DNA from: Scatosoma sp045643825
GTDB taxonomy: Bacteria > Bacillota > Clostridia > Christensenellales > Borkfalkiaceae
Reading direction: 5' to 3'
NCBI GenBank assembly: GCA_045643825.1
Contig: JAZRFV010000031.1
Location: 1-10,613 of the forward strand
Length of the DNA: 10,613 nucleotides
The translations under genes and the position numbers were made by a program. Numbering within the stretch: position 1 is the stretch's first letter; each line of letters begins with the position of its first letter. Under the pieces are notes generated by a model. The model was not told the DNA's origin and did not search any database. It saw only the letters and a program-made list of their open reading frames with translations. This document shows, one piece after another, positions 6,545 to 10,613 of the stretch.

Positions 6545-7279
6545 ATGAAAGAGGTTTTACGATTTGACAACGTTTCTATGCACTACCATACCAAGCAAGG
6601 GGAAATCATTGCCTTGAAAGATGTGAATTTTTCCGTAACCGAGGGCGAGTTTGTTGCCATCATCGGCCCGTCCGGTTGCGGTAAAACCACCCTTTTGTCC
6701 TTGGCGGCAGGGTTACTGTCCCCGACGAAGGGAAAGGTAATCACCGACGGCGGTTCGTTTGGGTATATGCTTCAAAGGGACGAATTGTTTCCTTGGCGTA
6801 CAATCGAGAAAAATATCTTTCTCCCTCTTGAGGTAAAACACACCGATACCCCCGAAAATCGACAACGAGCCGTCGCCCTTGCGGAAAAGTACGGGTTAGG
6901 GCAGTTTTTAAAAAGCTACCCTTCCGCTTTGTCGGGCGGTATGCGACAACGGGCCGCACTCATCCGCACCCTATCCGTCAACCCTAACTCACTCCTCCTT
7001 GACGAGCCGTTTTCAGCCCTCGATTACCAGACGCGGTTATCGGTGTGCGACGACGTGTATAAAATCATCCGTGAGGAAAAGAAAACCGCCCTGCTGATTA
7101 CGCACGATATCAGCGAGGCAATCTCCGTGGCGGATAAGATTTTCGTACTATCCCGCCGCCCAGCAAGCGTGGTTGCGGAGCATCCCCTTTCCTTCCCCGA
7201 AAACGAGCCGTTAAAACGACGGGAAAACAAACTGTTTTCGCATTGGTTTGAAATACTTTGGAAGGAGTTAAACGCATGA
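6545..7279 (+). CDS. NitT/TauT-type ABC transporter ATP-binding protein (SsuB/TauB-like)
   Basis: This 244-residue cytoplasmic nucleotide-binding subunit powers the importer. All motor motifs are intact: Walker A GPSGCGKT (41-48), Q-loop Gln77 in YMLQRDELFPW, signature LSGGM (129-133), Walker B LLLDEP (150-155) with catalytic Glu154, D-loop SALD (157-160) and switch His187. The Q-loop context LFPW is typical of the nitrate/sulfonate/taurine ATPases. The ATG at 6545 is preceded by AGGAAG (6531-6536) at eight bases. The stop TGA overlaps the start ATG of the permease as ATGA, indicating translational coupling within the operon. Confidence 0.94.
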   Translation: MKEVLRFDNVSMHYHTKQGEIIALKDVNFSVTEGEFVAIIGPSGCGKTTLLSLAAGLLSPTKGKVITDGGSFGYMLQRDELFPWRTIEKNIFLPLEVKHTDTPENRQRAVALAEKYGLGQFLKSYPSALSGGMRQRAALIRTLSVNPNSLLLDEPFSALDYQTRLSVCDDVYKIIREEKKTALLITHDISEAISVADKIFVLSRRPASVVAEHPLSFPENEPLKRRENKLFSHWFEILWKELNA

Positions 7280-8085
7280 AGAAGGAACAAAGCTACTCTC
7301 GAGAGCATCTTTTATACTTACAAAAGGCAAAACGAAAAACCGTTTGGATCAACCTTTCACGGATCGCCGTTTTAGGTATTTTTCTTTGCTTGTGGGAGTT
7401 ATCCGCACAGCTTGTATGGATCAACCCCTTTATCACCAGCTCCCCCTCACGCATATTGAAAACCCTTGGCGATTTGTACAATAGCGGCAGCCTATTTTAC
7501 CACGTAGGAACAACGCTCTTAGAGACCTTGGCAGGTTTTTTCATCGCCGTCATACTCGGCTACGGCATTGCGCTACTGCTTTGGTGGAGCGAAGCCTTTC
7601 GGCGTATATCCGAACCCTATTTTGTGGTGCTGAACGCTCTACCAAAAATCGCCCTCGGCCCCCTCATCATCATTTGGTGCGGTACGGGTAAAACCGCCAT
7701 CGTATTTATGACCGTATTGATTGGGTTGATTGTAGCGATATTGAATATGTTAAACGGGTTTATGGCGACGGAGGAAAACAAGCTGCTTTTAATGAAATCC
7801 ATGGGTGCGAGCAAGTGGCAAACCCTAACGAAGCTGGTTATCCCTTCCTCGTTACCTAATTTTATTTCTATGCTGAAAATCAACGTTGGCATGGCGTGGA
7901 TAGGCTCGATCATGGGCGAATACATCGTTTCAAAGGCAGGTATCGGATACCTTATCGTGTACGGCGGTCAAGTGTTCAAACTCGACCTTGTTATGTGTGC
8001 GGTGTTTATCCTTTGTATCCTTGCCGCGGTAATGTACGCCGCCGTCGCTCTTTTAGAACGGTTGGTGATTAAAAATAGAAAATAA
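7276..8085 (+). CDS. NitT/TauT-type ABC transporter permease (SsuC/TauC-like)
   Basis: This 269-residue inner-membrane subunit forms the importer channel, presumably as a homodimer on two ATPases. Hydrophobic segments are seen at about 28-48, 80-103, 115-135, 140-160, 197-215 and 238-262. The cytoplasmic EAA-type coupling loop is at about 166-196, with MKSMGASKWQTLTKLVIPSS as its core (Gly at 177), matching BPD_transp_1 permeases of the SsuC/TauC group. The ATG at 7276 was chosen over an upstream in-frame TTG at 7258. It overlaps the ATPase stop codon (ATGA) and has AAGGAG at 7262-7267, eight bases before it. It is the last gene of the operon and is followed directly by a terminator hairpin. 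Confidence 0.93.
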   Translation: MKKEQSYSREHLLYLQKAKRKTVWINLSRIAVLGIFLCLWELSAQLVWINPFITSSPSRILKTLGDLYNSGSLFYHVGTTLLETLAGFFIAVILGYGIALLLWWSEAFRRISEPYFVVLNALPKIALGPLIIIWCGTGKTAIVFMTVLIGLIVAILNMLNGFMATEENKLLLMKSMGASKWQTLTKLVIPSSLPNFISMLKINVGMAWIGSIMGEYIVSKAGIGYLIVYGGQVFKLDLVMCAVFILCILAAVMYAAVALLERLVIKNRK

Positions 8086-8125
8086 GTGAAAGGGCTGCTC
8101 CCCATGGAACAGCCCTTATTTTTAT
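8081..8125. terminator. Shared, bidirectional terminator between the importer operon and the VWA gene
   Basis: A perfect 8-bp stem, AAGGGCTG (8090-8097) with CAGCCCTT (8110-8117), surrounds a 12-nt loop that can pair further (TCC/GGA). On the plus strand it is followed by ATTTTTATTG, a good U-run for the importer operon. Read on the minus strand it begins a few bases after the stop codon of the VWA gene and is followed by UUUCACUUAUUUU, a weaker interrupted U-tract. The two convergent genes are only 36 bases apart, and no other terminator is present between them. Confidence 0.85.
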
Positions 8126-9621
8126 TGTTCTAAAGTATGATTGTAATAGGTTTTTACCAAATCTCTAAATTCTTGCTTAAACTCATCCGTAAGCTCTAAC
8201 CCGTTCAACCTATCAATCAAATCGGTAATGGAAGCATCCCCCTTATATTCCGAATCCCTTAAAATCAAGGCAAACTCAACCACCGAAGCAATAAACGCAT
8301 CTTGTTGCGTAAGTGCAGTATGATATGCCGAAGTCTTTATGTCCATAAATACTTCTTTCGAGGTTTCCGATACACCGCCGCTGTTTTCCGTAGGCTTATA
8401 CTTGATGCTTACCTGAGCAAGATTTTCCGCCGAGTCAAACGCTTTATCCGTCAGCTTGATTTCATAGGCAACCGTTACGGTGTGACCGCTGCCAAGCTCG
8501 CCTGCATCCGTCTCGTCACTCTCAAATTCCTCTTCGGTGAGAAGCTTGTTCTCATAGCCGAGCAAACGATAGCTGTCGATATAGTCGGGATTAAACATGA
8601 TCCCTGCCTTAACGTCCTTCGCCACCGTCAGCATCGTACCGCCGATATTGGTCACAAGCGCCCTTCTCGCCTCAGTAACTGAATCTATGTAGCTGTACGT
8701 ACCGTTGCCATTTAACGCCAAGGTTTCCATCTTATCCGATTTGATATTTCCCCTGCCAAAGCCGAACACCGAGAAGTATACCCCAGATTTCCGCTTGCGA
8801 GCGACAAAGTTTTCCAAATCCTCAAGGACCGTCAAACCCACGTTAAAATCGCCATCCGTGGCAAGGATAACGCGGTTGTTACCACCCTCGATAAAATATT
8901 TTTCCGCAAGGCTGTACGCAGTACGGATACCCTTGCTACCAGCCGTGCTACCGCCGGCGGACAAATCCTCTATCGTGCCTACGATTTTCTTTTTCTCATA
9001 ACCGTACGCACCCTCCAACGCGACACTATCCTCCCCTGCATACGTAACGATAGACACCCTATCGCCATCGTTCAGGTTTTCCGCCATCATGGTAAACGCC
9101 GCCTGCACCAAGGGCAATTTATCCATGCTGTTCATCGAACCGCTGACGTCAATCAAGAAAACGATGTTATTGCTTTGCTCGGTAAATTCTACCTCTTTTG
9201 CCGCCAAGCCCACCGTCAAAATTTTCGTTCCTTCGTTGTAGGGTGTATCGAACACCGATGAGGTAAGGGCAAGGATATCGTCCCCCGTAGGCGTTGCGTA
9301 ATCGTAATCGAAGTAGTTGAGCATTTCCTCTATACGAACGGCGTCCTTGGGGATTTCACTCACCCTATTGTTGATAAGGCTACGCAAATTGGGATAAGAA
9401 GCAGTATTTGCATCGATAGAAAAATAGCTGGAGGGCTGTTCACTTGCCTTAATGAAAGCATTTTCCGTGATTTCGGTATATTCCTCCTGCTCCGTCTCTA
9501 GCGCTACTCCGTTCATAGGTGGACCAGCATCCATATTTACCCCACCCTTTGAACAAGAGGTTAAGGTAGAAGCACACATTAATAAGGTCGTTGCCATCAA
9601 AAAAAGTTTTTTCAGTTTCAT
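8122..9621 (-). CDS. YfbK-like von Willebrand factor type A domain lipoprotein
   Basis: This 499-residue protein has a lipoprotein signal (lipobox LTSC, acceptor Cys23), so it should sit on the outer face of the membrane. The order of domains matches YfbK-type proteins. First comes an N-terminal module with YFSIDANTASYPNLRSLIN (66-84) and RIEEMLNYFDYDY (96-108). A vWA domain (about 150-325) follows, with a complete metal-ion-dependent adhesion site: DVSGS (158-162), Thr226 in GGSTAG and Asp256 in ATDGD. A C-terminal domain of the DUF3520 type (about 333-495) carries KDVKAGIMFNP, YRLLGYENK and DAGELGSGH. The vWA fold binds divalent metal and usually protein ligands; the cellular role of YfbK-type proteins is not well established and no partner gene is adjacent. 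The ATG has a very strong SD, AAGGAGGTGG, at 9626-9635 and its own promoter. Confidence 0.9.
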   Translation of the reverse strand: MKLKKLFLMATTLLMCASTLTSCSKGGVNMDAGPPMNGVALETEQEEYTEITENAFIKASEQPSSYFSIDANTASYPNLRSLINNRVSEIPKDAVRIEEMLNYFDYDYATPTGDDILALTSSVFDTPYNEGTKILTVGLAAKEVEFTEQSNNIVFLIDVSGSMNSMDKLPLVQAAFTMMAENLNDGDRVSIVTYAGEDSVALEGAYGYEKKKIVGTIEDLSAGGSTAGSKGIRTAYSLAEKYFIEGGNNRVILATDGDFNVGLTVLEDLENFVARKRKSGVYFSVFGFGRGNIKSDKMETLALNGNGTYSYIDSVTEARRALVTNIGGTMLTVAKDVKAGIMFNPDYIDSYRLLGYENKLLTEEEFESDETDAGELGSGHTVTVAYEIKLTDKAFDSAENLAQVSIKYKPTENSGGVSETSKEVFMDIKTSAYHTALTQQDAFIASVVEFALILRDSEYKGDASITDLIDRLNGLELTDEFKQEFRDLVKTYYNHTLEQ

Positions 9622-9625
9622 GATA

Positions 9626-9635
9626 CCACCTCCTT
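9626..9635 (-). promoter_or_regulatory. Strong ribosome binding site of the VWA gene, close to the transcript 5' end
   Basis: On the minus strand AAGGAGGTGG matches the 3' end of 16S rRNA over most of its length and lies about five bases before the ATG. The promoter predicts transcription starting around 9637, so the SD would begin within a few bases of the RNA 5' end. It fixes the start codon at 9621. Confidence 0.8.
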
Positions 9636-9643
9636 GTACTCAT

Positions 9644-9672
9644 ATTATACCATTCCCTTTTTCGTTTGTCAA
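9644..9672 (-). promoter_or_regulatory. Promoter of the VWA gene, perfect sigma-A consensus
   Basis: On the minus strand TTGACA (complement of 9667-9672) and TATAAT (complement of 9644-9649) are separated by exactly 17 bases. It lies just downstream of the sugar permease terminator, so the VWA gene is a separate, probably monocistronic unit. Confidence 0.9.
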
Positions 9673-9682
9673 TATACAAATC

Positions 9683-9714
9683 AAAAAAAGTCGTCCATAT
9701 CCTGTAACGACTTT
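9683..9714 (-). terminator. Intrinsic terminator of the sugar ABC transporter operon
   Basis: On the minus strand, shortly after the permease stop codon, AAAGTCGT (complement of 9707-9714) pairs with ACGACTTT (complement of 9687-9694) around a 12-nt loop. The 3' arm runs into a seven-U tract (complement of 9683-9689). This ends the transcription unit entering from the right edge, about 11 bases before the -35 box of the next gene. Confidence 0.88.
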
Positions 9715-9731
9715 CTATGACATTTATTCCA

Positions 9732-10592
9732 TTACCCCTTCACAGCACCGCTGGTAATCCCCTCGACGTAGTATTTTTGCATGCTCATAAACAGCGTTAC
9801 GATAATCGCACCCACCACGAAAGCACCCGCACAAAACACCGTAAAATTATCGTTGAAGCTGTTTTTCTCGGCATTTATCATTTTATATAGACCAAGCGAC
9901 ACCGTATATTTTTCACGATCGCTGATAATCGTATTCACGAAAATAAAATCACACCAAGGCGAAATAAACGACGTCAATACCGTGTAAACGATGATCGGTT
10001 TCGCCAAGGGTAAAATGATTTTCCAAAAGATAATCGGCTGACTTGCTCCGTCTAAAAACGCCGCCTCCTCCATTGCCTTTGGTACGGTGTCGAAAAAGCC
10101 TTTACATATATAATAAGACAATGCCGCACCACCCGAATACACCATCACGAGTGCCACCAAGGAATTGGTCAAGCCCATCGCCTTTAAAATAAAGTATACG
10201 GCGATCATACTCATGAACCCAGGGAACATGCCCAGCACCAGGAGTACGTTCATAATTGGCTTTCGCAACCGAAAACGCATCCGTGACAAGGCATAGCTGA
10301 CCATCAAAATAAACAGCGTAGTCAATACGCAGGAAAGGGTGGATACGAGTAAGGTGTTTAACAACCATCTTGTAAACATCGTATCACGGAACAAACGCAC
10401 GAAGTTGCCAAACCCCAACCGCAAACCTTGAGGAAACAACTGATTAATAATCCCCGTAGACGGCGTTACACGAAAGGCGGTATACACAAGATACCCTATC
10501 GGCAACACCCACAAAACGCCCAACGTCGCAAGCAACGCATACGTCAAAAGGTTGGAGGCGTTAAAACCGATTTTTGCAGCGTTTTTACTCAT
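9732..10592 (-). CDS. Carbohydrate ABC transporter permease, MalG type
   Basis: This 286-residue inner-membrane subunit belongs to a sugar importer of the CUT1 class and would pair with a MalF-type permease. Hydrophobic segments are at about 16-38, 78-102, 113-134, 142-163, 196-216 and 252-272. The conserved EAA coupling loop is complete at 175-196 (EEAAFLDGASQPIIFWKIILPL), with the invariant Gly of the DGAS core at 182. The C-terminus, YYVEGITSGAVKG, is the usual MalG-family ending. The ATG has GAGGGGGA at 10599-10606 six bases upstream. The MalF-type partner and solute-binding protein probably lie beyond the right edge. The substrate cannot be named from the permease alone; a maltose-type or other oligosaccharide is typical of the class. 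Confidence 0.93.
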   Translation of the reverse strand: MSKNAAKIGFNASNLLTYALLATLGVLWVLPIGYLVYTAFRVTPSTGIINQLFPQGLRLGFGNFVRLFRDTMFTRWLLNTLLVSTLSCVLTTLFILMVSYALSRMRFRLRKPIMNVLLVLGMFPGFMSMIAVYFILKAMGLTNSLVALVMVYSGGAALSYYICKGFFDTVPKAMEEAAFLDGASQPIIFWKIILPLAKPIIVYTVLTSFISPWCDFIFVNTIISDREKYTVSLGLYKMINAEKNSFNDNFTVFCAGAFVVGAIIVTLFMSMQKYYVEGITSGAVKG

Positions 10593-10613
10593 TGAAAGTC
10601 CCCCTCGTTTTTT

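Noticed and set aside
7258..7275. Upstream TTG start for the importer permease
   Set aside because: The SD at 7262-7267 lies downstream of this TTG and fits the ATG at 7276, which also gives the usual ATGA overlap with the ATPase gene.
1..10613. Mobile element, CRISPR array, tRNA or toxin-antitoxin module
   Set aside because: No regular direct-repeat array, transposase or integrase domain, tRNA cloverleaf or small paired genes were found; nearly all the DNA is accounted for by intact genes and their signals.

Overview
The window looks like chromosomal DNA from a Gram-positive bacterium of the class Clostridia, probably an uncultured gut-type lineage. This is an inference from the moderate GC content, strong AGGAGG-type ribosome binding sites, textbook sigma-A promoters, intrinsic terminators, lipobox lipoproteins and a BspA-like leucine-rich-repeat protein. 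No phage, plasmid, IS, CRISPR, tRNA or rRNA sequence was recognised. All reading frames are intact except the rpsL gene cut by the left edge.

Layout. (1) 1-310, minus strand: the first 39 codons of rpsL (ribosomal protein S12), with a leader of about 160 nt and a strong promoter with an A-rich upstream element. (2) 376-2623, minus: a 734-residue secreted lipoprotein built of BspA-type leucine-rich repeats, followed by a hairpin. (3) 2690-5451, minus: valS (valyl-tRNA synthetase) with a consensus promoter, a short leader and a clear intrinsic terminator. (4) 5445-8125, plus: a three-gene operon (substrate-binding lipoprotein, ATPase, permease) encoding a NitT/TauT/SsuABC-type importer. Its promoter and the divergent valS promoter overlap at their -35 boxes. 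(5) 8122-9672, minus: a YfbK-like von Willebrand factor A lipoprotein, convergent with the transporter operon, sharing one hairpin with it and having its own perfect promoter. (6) 9683-10592, minus: a MalG-type sugar ABC permease, the last gene of a transcription unit that starts outside the window, with a terminator.

Functionally this is a mosaic of core translation genes (rpsL, valS) and envelope or transport genes. Three of the products are predicted lipoproteins and two are inner-membrane permeases. The importer genes at 5513-8085 clearly work together. The other genes are separate transcription units with no evident shared pathway.

No convincing novel system was found. The points most worth checking are the overlapping divergent valS/importer promoters, the structured rpsL leader, and the internal super-repeat of the leucine-rich-repeat protein.
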